Part shown: positions 33,879 through 42,150 of the stretch, one piece after another | How the letters are laid out: each line of letters starts with the position of its first letter | Numbering within the stretch: position 1 is the stretch's first letter | Assembly: GCF_000316665.1 (NCBI RefSeq) | Contig: NC_019678.1 | Coordinates: forward strand, 1,240,001 to 1,304,000 | DNA length: 64,000 nucleotides | Origin: Rivularia sp. PCC 7116 | Lineage (GTDB): Bacteria; Cyanobacteriota; Cyanobacteriia; Cyanobacteriales; Nostocaceae | Reading direction: 5' to 3' | Made by a program: the position numbers and the translations under genes | The notes under the pieces: model-generated | Told to the model about the DNA's origin: nothing | The model's input: only the letters and a program-made list of their open reading frames with translations | Database searches by the model: none

Positions 33879-36164
33879 TCAGCAAAAAAATAAATTATAG
33901 TATGCTTCTGTATTCATATCATCATATTTTGATTGCTTTTCATTATTATCGTAATCGGGATATCTCTTCAGAGCTTTATAAGCATCCGGATGCTGATTTC
34001 GTCGATATATTTCTCGCATAGAAACTTCAACTGCATCTCTAACGTTACTAATTGCATCGTTTCGCCAGATATCTATTAAAATCTCTACCGCTTGTTCTTT
34101 ATCTAGCTGTTGTGATGCTAAATCTAAATGACCAATTGCTCTCACTACTGCTTCTCTAGCAATCCGATCTTTATAATATTCTGGATTCTTTTTATTCTTT
34201 ACTTTAGCAAGCAAATCTTTTAATGCACTGGGATTAGCAATTATTCCTAAAGCATCTGCTGCTGCTGCACAAATATCTGGTTCTTGTTCGGTTAATGCTT
34301 TTTTTAATGTACTAATACTTTTAAATGATTTTATTTGACTTAAAGCCTGAATTGCTTTGATTCTTTCGTCAATATCATCGCGATTTTTGAGAATATAGAT
34401 AATTTTATTGACTTCCTTAATATTTAAAGGTTCTAACGGCTCGCAGTTAATTTTTTGTAAATATCGTTTAGCTAATTCCGAACCAGTTTGATTAAAAATA
34501 TCGTTCAAAGACTCTTGAGCAGTATTACGTACATTGCTGATAACATCTTCACGGGCAGCTTTATTCAAAGCATCTGCAATTTTTTTTGTGACACTATCTT
34601 TTAAAGAGCTAGTATTTGTAACTGCTAACTTGCCCAGTACTTCTGCTGCCGCTTGTCGTAAATAGCGATCGCTTTCTTTTTCAAAGTTTAATGTGTCAAT
34701 CAATGTATCAATAATATGCTGCGAGCAAGCTCCTATTTCTTTGACTGCTTCAACTACTGCAACGCGAACATCGGCATCTTCAGCAGATTTTTTGAGTAAA
34801 CCAATTAATAAATCTATGACACCGCTGCCAACTTCTTTATCTGCTGTAATTTTCTTTGCTATCAACTCAATACTACTTTCCCTGACTTCTACTTTAGAAT
34901 CCTTTAAATTGCTAATTAACCCAGATAAACTATCAATATTTACTAAACTGCTTTGTTGTTGTTCTCTATCGCGTATGAGACTATTTATAACGTATTCGGA
35001 AAACTTATTTTTATCTTTTTCTTGCCACAAAGCACGTTGTAATTTGATGCTTTGTGCCGATTTATTTTTTAACAAATCTTGTTGTTCGTATATTGCAGCC
35101 AGTGCTTCTAATGCAGTATCGCGTACATTGCTAATCGCATCGTTACGCATGATTTGAATTAAAGGTTCAACAGCTAAATCAAAAACTTTTTCTCTATCAG
35201 CTTCATACTTTACTAGCTTTCCTAACTCGCGAGCAGCAGCTTGACGAACAAACCGATCCTGATGTTGTAAGAAGCTAACTAATTCTTGTACGGCAATCGA
35301 ATTATCAAAAATTCCTAACAGCTTAATGGCAACTGCAATTACATCAGCATCTTGTTGTTCCTCATGTAGAGCAGCTAAAAGAGCATCTTTTGCTCCTTGG
35401 TTTTTCCATCCACTGTCTGCTAAATTTGCTCTTCCAGCTATTACCCAAACTATAGGGCCATTACTTTTTTTGATTGCTTGACGTAAAATATAATCACATT
35501 CAGCTTTCTCTACTATTTCATAAGTATCGATAAATATAATCAGTGGTTTTTCTTTAGCTAACTTGGTAATTCCCGAACTCAAAGCTCCAACCAAGTTATT
35601 TTCTGGATTTTGATAAATTCCTTGTTCAAGCGTGGTTAAAAGAGATTCTACAAATTCCCGAGCTACCTTAAATTCTTCCTCTTCCGAATTGTATTTATCT
35701 TTATTTATTAACTGAGCAATCCCATCCGCTCCTAAAGGAATTAGTTCTTGAATAGCTTCATTCTCTAACTCAGATTCTAAAGCTTGGTTAATTTTCTTCT
35801 TCGCTTCTTCCCAATAATTTGTAGTGGCAACGTAGTTATCAAAATAATTTGCTTTACCTGCTTGATAAAATGACTTATAAATTACTTCCAGCACGTTAGT
35901 AGGCTGAATTTCATCCCATGATTGTGCATCATAAATGCGATAATATTCTTTTTGCCAGTCAATAAATATAGTATTTAAATTACCTTCTAATTTATCTTTT
36001 GCAACTTCTTCGAGCTTTTTTAGTAAAGTTGTTTTACCAATACCAAGATTTCCATAATAAAGAAAAATATATGGTTGAGAAGAAACTTCTGGATTTGTCA
36101 GAGCATCGATAGCTTGAGTAAATTTATTAATTTCTTGGGTACGCCCTAGACAAGCTTCACTCAT
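33879..36164 (-). CDS. STAND-type P-loop NTPase with HEAT repeats
   Basis: 761 residues. The N-terminal NTPase (about 1-250) has P-loop YYGNLGIGKTTLLKKL and Walker B LIIFIDTYE, followed by VIAGRANLA in the sensor position. Residues about 262-750 form HEAT repeats (for example AVQELVSFLQHQDRFVRQAA and VLGKLAV). The module (R)NDxISNVRDxALEAL occurs three times, near 337, 540 and 700, and marks a long internal repetition. There is no obvious effector domain or transmembrane segment. The start lies four bases after the EAD1-GUN4 stop, showing cotranscription. My reading is a sensor or switch that recognises its ligand through HEAT repeats. Anti-phage defence is a plausible role but not shown. Confidence 0.87.
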   Translation of the reverse strand: MSEACLGRTQEINKFTQAIDALTNPEVSSQPYIFLYYGNLGIGKTTLLKKLEEVAKDKLEGNLNTIFIDWQKEYYRIYDAQSWDEIQPTNVLEVIYKSFYQAGKANYFDNYVATTNYWEEAKKKINQALESELENEAIQELIPLGADGIAQLINKDKYNSEEEEFKVAREFVESLLTTLEQGIYQNPENNLVGALSSGITKLAKEKPLIIFIDTYEIVEKAECDYILRQAIKKSNGPIVWVIAGRANLADSGWKNQGAKDALLAALHEEQQDADVIAVAIKLLGIFDNSIAVQELVSFLQHQDRFVRQAAARELGKLVKYEADREKVFDLAVEPLIQIMRNDAISNVRDTALEALAAIYEQQDLLKNKSAQSIKLQRALWQEKDKNKFSEYVINSLIRDREQQQSSLVNIDSLSGLISNLKDSKVEVRESSIELIAKKITADKEVGSGVIDLLIGLLKKSAEDADVRVAVVEAVKEIGACSQHIIDTLIDTLNFEKESDRYLRQAAAEVLGKLAVTNTSSLKDSVTKKIADALNKAAREDVISNVRNTAQESLNDIFNQTGSELAKRYLQKINCEPLEPLNIKEVNKIIYILKNRDDIDERIKAIQALSQIKSFKSISTLKKALTEQEPDICAAAADALGIIANPSALKDLLAKVKNKKNPEYYKDRIAREAVVRAIGHLDLASQQLDKEQAVEILIDIWRNDAISNVRDAVEVSMREIYRRNQHPDAYKALKRYPDYDNNEKQSKYDDMNTEAYYNLFFC

Positions 36165-36168
36165 AAAT

Positions 36169-37224
36169 TTAATTCATTAATTGCTGTTGATATTTAGCAA
36201 GTCTTTCCACAAGAGCAAGGGTAACACAAACCTTAATTACGTTATCACCAGTTACAGCAGGGGGAGGTGTCGGAAGATATCCCCGTATTTGTTTATCATA
36301 GCCCCAGACTATTTGACTTTTAGCAATCTGAATCCATCTTTCACCTTTCTCCTGCACGCACCACTGTACTTGTTTTGCAAATTCACGTTCTTTTTCTGTA
36401 TCGCTCACGTTGCTTTCAAGTTGTTCTTGTAGTTGCTCCCAAACAAACTTTTGAACGCTAAAGCCGAAGTAATTTTGACTGCTATCCATCCACATATCGT
36501 CAATTTTGAAAAGGATATTGCAGTCAATTTTTTCTATATCTTCAGGTTGCAACCAACCTCTTTCTTCTTGTGCTGCAGCTTGAAGTAAAATAATAGATGT
36601 TTCTTCGTCTGCTTCTTTCCATTTCTTCTCTGCTAGCAGGTTTTCAAGCGTATCCAACCTTTTATTGATAGAGATAGGTACTAGATTGTTACCATCAGCA
36701 TTTTCTAAAGTTTCTATGTCATAAGACAAAATCTCCGCCAACTCTCCTGAATCAAAAAGAGTCTTAAAGGTTTCCAAGCCTTCTTCCGAACTTCTTAAAA
36801 AAATCTTTCTGCTGTCAAATTCTATTTTATTAAGACATGGATCTTGTAAAATTTTACTTAGCTCCTCAGCAATATATTCTGCCTGGGAATTGTTAACTTC
36901 ATCGACAGCATCGTTTAATACGAGAGTAAATTCAACCTGTTTTTGGGTTTTCTCAAATAAGTCTTTAACAACTTGGACTTGTTCGTTTAATGGTTTATCT
37001 TCATAAGCTTTATCAACCAGTTTTTGGATGCATATTTCACCGCAAGACTTTTCTAACTGAATTAAATTAAAAATTTGCTCGGATAAATTGCTACCAGTTA
37101 TTTCATTCAAACTTTTATTTAAGTTAAATAACACAAACTGTTCCAATACCCCAGGTGCAGGATAAGCACTCAAAAGAGCTTCTTGCAGTTTTTCATAAAA
37201 CCAACCGTGTAATTGTAATGTCAT
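36169..37224 (-). CDS. EAD1-GUN4 fusion protein
   Basis: 351 residues from ATG 37224 (a TTG two codons upstream is less likely). Residues 1-90 match effector-associated domain 1: LHGWFYEKLQEALLSAYPAP, VLEQFVLFNLNKSLNEI, LSEQIFNLIQLEKSCGEI. Residues about 105-175 form a small alpha/beta part ending SEEGLETFKTLFDSGEL. Residues about 190-340 look like GUN4: LENLLAEKKWKEADEETSII, GWLQPEDIEKIDCNILFKID, NYFGFSVQKFVWEQL and then RWIQIAKSQIVWGYDKQIRG before YLPTPPPAV. EADs are adaptor domains in NTP-dependent conflict systems of multicellular bacteria. GUN4 binds porphyrins and is fused to signalling domains in many cyanobacteria. It heads the operon, four bases before the NTPase gene. Confidence 0.84.
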   Translation of the reverse strand: MTLQLHGWFYEKLQEALLSAYPAPGVLEQFVLFNLNKSLNEITGSNLSEQIFNLIQLEKSCGEICIQKLVDKAYEDKPLNEQVQVVKDLFEKTQKQVEFTLVLNDAVDEVNNSQAEYIAEELSKILQDPCLNKIEFDSRKIFLRSSEEGLETFKTLFDSGELAEILSYDIETLENADGNNLVPISINKRLDTLENLLAEKKWKEADEETSIILLQAAAQEERGWLQPEDIEKIDCNILFKIDDMWMDSSQNYFGFSVQKFVWEQLQEQLESNVSDTEKEREFAKQVQWCVQEKGERWIQIAKSQIVWGYDKQIRGYLPTPPPAVTGDNVIKVCVTLALVERLAKYQQQLMN

Positions 37225-37879
37225 AGCCAATCATCTTTAATTTTTAGAGCTAAATACTACCTTTTATATTTATATAGGCTTTAAAACATACTACTTATGC
37301 AGAGTTACAGTAATTTAAGGAAATATCCTAAATAATTACATCACTATCTTTTAATCTCTTCAAAACAATATTTTTACGCATAAGTATCGTTTGTATTCAA
37401 AAAATCGCACACATTCCTGCTTTTCACCCAGGAGCAAGATTATGAATTAAAGGATGAATCCCTGCAATTTTGCTGCTTCCAACAACTATAAAATCTGCAA
37501 GGTAATAGATAAATTGAAATACAGATTGCTTCGCTGTTTAAATCTTCTATTCTGTCCATAACTTATATACATTTAGAACTATTCTCGATAATCTTGTTCC
37601 TAAATGCTGTTACGTTGATTTAGAAAAAATATGCAGCTTTTATTCTTAATATTTATATTTTAATGCAATTCAACATTCTCAAATTGACAACAAATATATG
37701 TCATTAGCTTTAATTATAGTCTTATACTCTCATAATGAATGTATTTTAAATCACAAAATTTTGAAAATTGTATTATTTGTAACTAAATGAAAAGACAAAA
37801 AGGACTTGTGTATAGTCCCTAGAAACAAGGAATTTGACATAAGTCCTAATTTACTATTTCAAATACCGGCATTCCCGAA
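37225..37879. other. AT-rich region upstream of the EAD1-GUN4 operon
   Basis: There is no coding frame I can support. It holds the promoter region of the operon (minus strand) and the 3' flank of glcD. No clear repeat or hairpin with a T-run was seen. Confidence 0.5.
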
Positions 37880-39355
37880 TCAGAACCTTTCTACATCTTC
37901 AAACCTCTTCTCGCTCATTGCTCTAGCTGCTTCTCCACAGGTACGAGGAGTAGGGAAAATCTTTTGGGGATTTGCCAACCCTTTACTATTAAAAACTTGC
38001 TTAACCCACTGCATTGTTTCTAAATCCGCAGCAGAAAACATATCCGGCATGTAACATTTCTTATCCGCACCAATACCGTGTTCTCCGGAAATACTGCCGC
38101 CAACTTTTACACACAACTTGAGAATTTCTCCACCTACTTCTTCAACTTTCTCTAATTCACCAGGAATAGAATTGTCAAACAGAATTAGGGGATGCAAATT
38201 GCCGTCACCTGCATGGAATACATTGGCAATTTTGTAACCGAATTTCTCGCTTAATGCTTCAATTTCTTGTAAAACATAGGGTAACTGCGTCCGAGGAATT
38301 ACTCCATCCTGCACGTAATAATCTGGACTTAAATGCCCCGCAGCCGCAAACGCTGCTTTTCTTCCTTTCCATAATTTGAGCCGCGTTTCGGAGTCGTTAG
38401 CAGAAGTTACATTACGGGCACCATTGCCTTTACAAATTTCGATAACCCGTTGCTTATTAGTCTTCACCTCTACATCCAAACCATCGATTTCAACCAGCAA
38501 AATAGCTACAGCATCGCGGGGATAACAGTTCGTTGCAGTTACATCTTCCACCGCATTAATGCTCATATTGTCCATCATTTCCATACCACCAGGGATGATT
38601 CCAGCGCTGATAATATCGGAAACCGCTGCTCCTGCTGCTTCCACGCTGGTAAAATCTGCCAACAGCACGCAAATAGATTCCGCACTTTTGAGAATTCGCA
38701 AAGTTATCTCTGTGGCAATTCCCAGTGTGCCTTCCGAACCTACAAATATACCCGTTAAATCGTAACCGGGCATTTCTTGAATTTGTCCGCCCAAATCAAC
38801 AATATCACCATTCGCCGTGACAACTTTTAAACCTAAAACGTGATTGGTGGTAACACCGTATTTCAAACAATGCACCCCACCGGAATTTTCTGCAACATTA
38901 CCCCCAATAGAACAAATAATTTGACTAGAAGGGTCGGGAGCGTAGTAAAAACCGGCACCGCTAACCGTTTGAGTCACCCAATTATTAATCACTCCAGGCT
39001 GAACTACAACCCGCTGATTATCTAAATCAACATTAAGTATCTGCCGCATCAATGAAGTGACTATCAATACGCATCCCGGAATCGGCAAAGCGCCGCCAGA
39101 TAAACCAGTACCAGAACCTCTAGCAATAAAAGGAACCGAATATTTATTGCATATCTTCACCACCTGGGCAACTTGTTCCGTGGTTTTTGGTAAAACTGCC
39201 AAATCCGGACGTTGACGGTAGCTAGCTAAACCATCGCATTCATAAGTAATTAGTTCCTCGCGACGCTGTATCACGCCTTTTTTACCTAAAACCGCTTCAA
39301 GCTCTTTGATGATAGGTTTCCAGTCAATTTTTCGAGATTTTTCTTGAGTAAGCAT
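37880..39355 (-). CDS. glcD: Glycolate dehydrogenase, FAD-binding subunit GlcD
   Basis: 491 residues of the FAD-linked oxidase family. The PCMH-type FAD domain has VPFIARGSGTGLSGGALP, the SIGGNVAENSGGVHCLKYG loop and GSEGTLGIATEITL. The C-terminal FAD-oxidase domain ends with NVFHAGDGNLHPLI and GGSISGEHGIGADKK, which carry His/Glu residues of the active site. In cyanobacteria GlcD oxidises glycolate from photorespiration to glyoxylate, passing electrons to the quinone pool. glcE and glcF are not in the window. The ATG at 39355 gives the usual length. Confidence 0.95.
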   Translation of the reverse strand: MLTQEKSRKIDWKPIIKELEAVLGKKGVIQRREELITYECDGLASYRQRPDLAVLPKTTEQVAQVVKICNKYSVPFIARGSGTGLSGGALPIPGCVLIVTSLMRQILNVDLDNQRVVVQPGVINNWVTQTVSGAGFYYAPDPSSQIICSIGGNVAENSGGVHCLKYGVTTNHVLGLKVVTANGDIVDLGGQIQEMPGYDLTGIFVGSEGTLGIATEITLRILKSAESICVLLADFTSVEAAGAAVSDIISAGIIPGGMEMMDNMSINAVEDVTATNCYPRDAVAILLVEIDGLDVEVKTNKQRVIEICKGNGARNVTSANDSETRLKLWKGRKAAFAAAGHLSPDYYVQDGVIPRTQLPYVLQEIEALSEKFGYKIANVFHAGDGNLHPLILFDNSIPGELEKVEEVGGEILKLCVKVGGSISGEHGIGADKKCYMPDMFSAADLETMQWVKQVFNSKGLANPQKIFPTPRTCGEAARAMSEKRFEDVERF

Positions 39356-39986
39356 GGTTTATTGTCCGGTGTGGGATGCAATGGTTTTATTTATAAGTCT
39401 TCTTACTATTTTTACAGGAGTTTTAAGACTTACGCATGGCTTTAATTTTCTTCAAGAGCCATTACGTTATTTGAAGTTAAATATCTGGGATACTTATTTA
39501 TCGTTAGTATTTGTATCTTAAAATACTTATAATCACAAATATTTTTTTTGCAAGGATAAAAAAGTAATTAATAATCTTGAAAAAATAAAATAAATATTTG
39601 TTATCATAAATACCGCTTTAATTTTTCACTATTAAATTTATTTAAAAGAATAAAAAATATTATTTTATACATTATTTAGATGTAATCAATTTACTTAATA
39701 TTTTGATGGACAAATCTAATAAGCTGATATATTTATTGATGTCTTTATGATTGAATGTATCAAGTTTAAATTTTGTCTAAAGTAAGTTTTTTCTGGCAGC
39801 AAATCATATACTATTGAAATCGCAATCGGTGATTCGGTAATTATTTCACCAAAGATTCGGCAATAACAATGCTGTCAATATAGAATCTTAAGGAACAAAC
39901 CGCGTTTGCTTCAAATAGAGCATAAATGCTTTTATTTCAGCTATATATTTTACTTTTTTCAACACTAAATCCCTTTTATTAATCAA
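39356..39986. other. Intergenic region between glcD and the acyltransferase gene
   Basis: Very AT-rich (long runs of A/T at 39540-39700) with no frame I can support. It contains the divergent promoters of both genes. I see no convincing motif. Confidence 0.5.
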
Positions 39987-41054
39987 ATGCAAGTAGAAAT
40001 TATTAATAGTATTCAACAGTTCGATAAATTAGAAAAAAATTGGAATAATGTCTACGTTTCAGACTCTTACGCTCAAATATTCCTATCATGGTCTTGGCTG
40101 CGTGGATGGTTGGAAGTAGTTCCACACGACTGGTTTATATTAGCTATCAAACCCAAACCCAATTCACCCTATGTTGCTTTTTTTCCGCTAGCAATACGTT
40201 CTCTAGAATGGGCTAATGTCAACGTTTACAGGGCATTGCAAACTTGCGCTCATCCCATCGCAGACTATACAGGATTTCTCTGTTCTCCAGAATATGAAGA
40301 GGATGCGATTAAGAATTTTGCATCGTATATCCGTCAAAATTTACAGTGGGACGTTTTTCATATCAAAGATATACAAGACTCCAGATTAGATATTTTCGTC
40401 AAACACTTTTCCCAAAGCGATTTTCAACTTACGAGCAATCGCGGTATAGGCTGCCCTTATATTCCTTTGCCTGACGAATGGGAAAAATACTTACAAAACT
40501 TTATTAGTCGCAAACCTCGCAAGAATTTACGCAGTGCATTAAAAAAAGTAGAGCAGAATAGCGACTTCAATTTCACCAATATTGCAGATGATAATCTTGA
40601 AAATCAAATTGAAGTCTTATTTGAACTCTGGCAGATTAAATGGGGAAAACAGCCCGAGTCCGTCTTAAATACCTATCGTAATGTTTTTCGACAATGTGCA
40701 AAAAGCAATTCTTTGTGGATAGATATTTTGTGGGATAAAACAACACCAGTAGCCGCTACTGGAATCTATGTTGACAACAACAAAAAAGTTGTTTACGGAC
40801 AAATGACTGGTTTTAATCCCGAATACTCTAAATTATCACCGGGCAGAGTGATGATGGCATTTAGTATCAAAAAAGCTATTGAAAACCAGTTCAAAAATTA
40901 TGATTTGCTTAGAGGAGATTTAGATTATAAATTCTCCTTGTTAGGAGCGCATAAAAGATGGAATACCGATTATAAAATTACTCGGAATAATTTAAGAGCA
41001 AATACAATCAGACTGGCTCAATATTCTAAAAAGTTATTGTCTCTATCAAGGTAA
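39987..41054 (+). CDS. GNAT/CelD-type N-acyltransferase
   Basis: 355 residues. The layout is that of the BioF2/CelD (Acetyltransf_6, FemAB-like) group: an N-terminal part with IFLSWSWLRGWLEVV and AFFPLAIRSLEWA, then the GNAT core with RKPRKNLRSALKKVE, LWIDILWDKTTPVAATGIYV, KVVYGQMTGFNPEYSKLSPG and YDLLRGDLDYKFSL. The last two segments are the usual 'P-G-x-x' acyl-CoA turn and 'D-x-x-xG-x-x-x-YK' signature of this group. It probably acylates an amino sugar or peptide in cell-surface polymer synthesis; the substrate is unknown. The start ATG 39987 gives the family length. Confidence 0.85.
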   Translation: MQVEIINSIQQFDKLEKNWNNVYVSDSYAQIFLSWSWLRGWLEVVPHDWFILAIKPKPNSPYVAFFPLAIRSLEWANVNVYRALQTCAHPIADYTGFLCSPEYEEDAIKNFASYIRQNLQWDVFHIKDIQDSRLDIFVKHFSQSDFQLTSNRGIGCPYIPLPDEWEKYLQNFISRKPRKNLRSALKKVEQNSDFNFTNIADDNLENQIEVLFELWQIKWGKQPESVLNTYRNVFRQCAKSNSLWIDILWDKTTPVAATGIYVDNNKKVVYGQMTGFNPEYSKLSPGRVMMAFSIKKAIENQFKNYDLLRGDLDYKFSLLGAHKRWNTDYKITRNNLRANTIRLAQYSKKLLSLSR

Positions 41055-41060
41055 AAAAAA

Positions 41061-41299
41061 TTGAACGGGACTTTAGGAAAAAGTTTTATTTTATACCGAA
41101 TCAAATTATTCTCTACGTATTCTATTGTTCCTCCATCAATTGGATTAGGTTTAACTTTATGGGAAGGTGAATTTGAAGCCAGACAAGATTCTTGGCTGCG
41201 GTGTTACGAAGATGGTACCGCGCTCAAACCGCCGAATAACGAGCCACACAATTAGCCGAAAAACTACGAGAAATGGGGATTAATCCAGACACATTGTAG
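41061..41299 (+). pseudogene. Remnant of a Uma2-family (DUF820) gene, C-terminal end
   Basis: SIGLGLTLWEGEFEARQDSW followed by LRCYEDGT is the usual C-terminal region of Uma2 proteins. The frame then breaks at about 41245. The next frame reads RATQLAEKLREMGINPDTL with a TAG at 41297-41299, which is the usual end of these proteins. The catalytic N-terminal two thirds are missing. Uma2 genes occur in dozens of copies in filamentous cyanobacteria and decay often. Confidence 0.72.
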
Positions 41300-41348
41300 A
41301 GACGGGGTGTATCAATACTGCTCGGTTAAGGAATTGGACACAATGGTA

Positions 41349-41479
41349 AGATCTCCCCTTCGGGTATCTCCCTGGCGGGAGACGCTGCGCTAGGATGACG
41401 ACCCACGGGAGTAGTCTCCCAAACCCCCTTAAAAAGGGGGCTTAGTTCCTTCCTTTTTAAGGAGGCTTAGGGAGGATCT
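41349..41479. mobile_element. MITE-like element with AGATC ends
   Basis: 131 bases begin AGATCTCCCC and end GGGAGGATCT, near-perfect terminal inverted repeats (8 of 10). Inside are three hairpins: CTCCCtggcGGGAG, ACCCCCTTaaaAAGGGGG and TCCTTttTAAGGAGG. It has no coding capacity. It resembles the small palindromic elements widespread in Nostocales and lies directly upstream of the tetR promoter. Confidence 0.62.
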
Positions 41480-41522
41480 GCAATAAATAACTATTGCCAT
41501 AAAACACACAATTAAATTAATA

Positions 41523-41542
41523 TATAACTAACGTTCGATATA
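41523..41542. promoter_or_regulatory. Putative TetR operator before tetR
   Basis: TATAACTAACGTTCGATATA is a 20-base imperfect palindrome (8 of 10 pairs) centred on AACGTT, 18 bases before the tetR ATG. A 17-of-20 match recurs at 43468-43487 in the same gene cluster, which supports autoregulation and control of the exporter. Confidence 0.6.
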
Positions 41543-41560
41543 CTAAGTTTCAGAATCCGA

Positions 41561-42130
41561 ATGCCAAAAATTGTAGATCGCGAAAAGTATAGGAAAGAAC
41601 TGCTATGGAAAAGCTTTGACTTATTTGCCTCTAAAGGTTACAGTACCGTAACCATGCGCGAAATTGCTAACGAATTGGGCGTTTCAACAGGGACTTTGTA
41701 TCATTATTTTCCCAATAAAGAAGCTTTATTTTTACAGTTGGTAGAAGAACAGTTCCAGCAAGACATTATAAATTTTCTAGCTGAATCTGGGGACATAAAA
41801 TATATACCAGAACGAATCAGAGCTTTGGTTGGTTTTGTTGAAAAAAACGAAGAGTATTTTATCAGTCAAATATTGCTTTGGAGTAATTTTTATCAACAGC
41901 AGGGGAAAAGTGAAGTTTTAAATAATGAAATTTTAAAGAAAGTTGCACAGAAATCCAGAGAAGAATTATTAAAGTACTTAGAAATTGAAGACAAAGTGGT
42001 TGCTGATTTTGTCGTCAATTTTCTCAATGGGTTAATTTGCGTGCGAATGTTTGAAGGTGAAATGGTTTCTTATCAAGAACAAGGAGAATTATTGGTGCAA
42101 ATGGTGAGTGGCTATTTAGCTAATTGGTAA
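41561..42130 (+). CDS. TetR-family transcriptional regulator
   Basis: 189 residues. The N-terminal TetR HTH (about 8-55) reads ELLWKSFDLFASKGYSTVTM, REIANELGVSTGTLYHYFPN, KEALFLQLVEEQF. The C-terminal ligand-binding region is all helical (ALVGFVEKNEEYFISQILLW). The gene stops 20 bases before devB and is cotranscribed in the order tetR-devB-devC-devA. A palindromic operator lies directly before it. It most likely represses the exporter until a ligand, perhaps the export substrate, is bound. Confidence 0.93.
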   Translation: MPKIVDREKYRKELLWKSFDLFASKGYSTVTMREIANELGVSTGTLYHYFPNKEALFLQLVEEQFQQDIINFLAESGDIKYIPERIRALVGFVEKNEEYFISQILLWSNFYQQQGKSEVLNNEILKKVAQKSREELLKYLEIEDKVVADFVVNFLNGLICVRMFEGEMVSYQEQGELLVQMVSGYLANW

Positions 42131-42150
42131 TAGAGAATTGGTAATTGACT

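Noticed and set aside
34693-35157. Plus-strand frame of 154 codons within the HEAT-repeat NTPase gene
   Set aside because: It mirrors the helical repeat codons of the real minus-strand gene; its Ser/Leu-rich product has no domain.
38450-39025. Plus-strand frames inside glcD
   Set aside because: They are antisense shadows of the conserved FAD-binding regions of GlcD.
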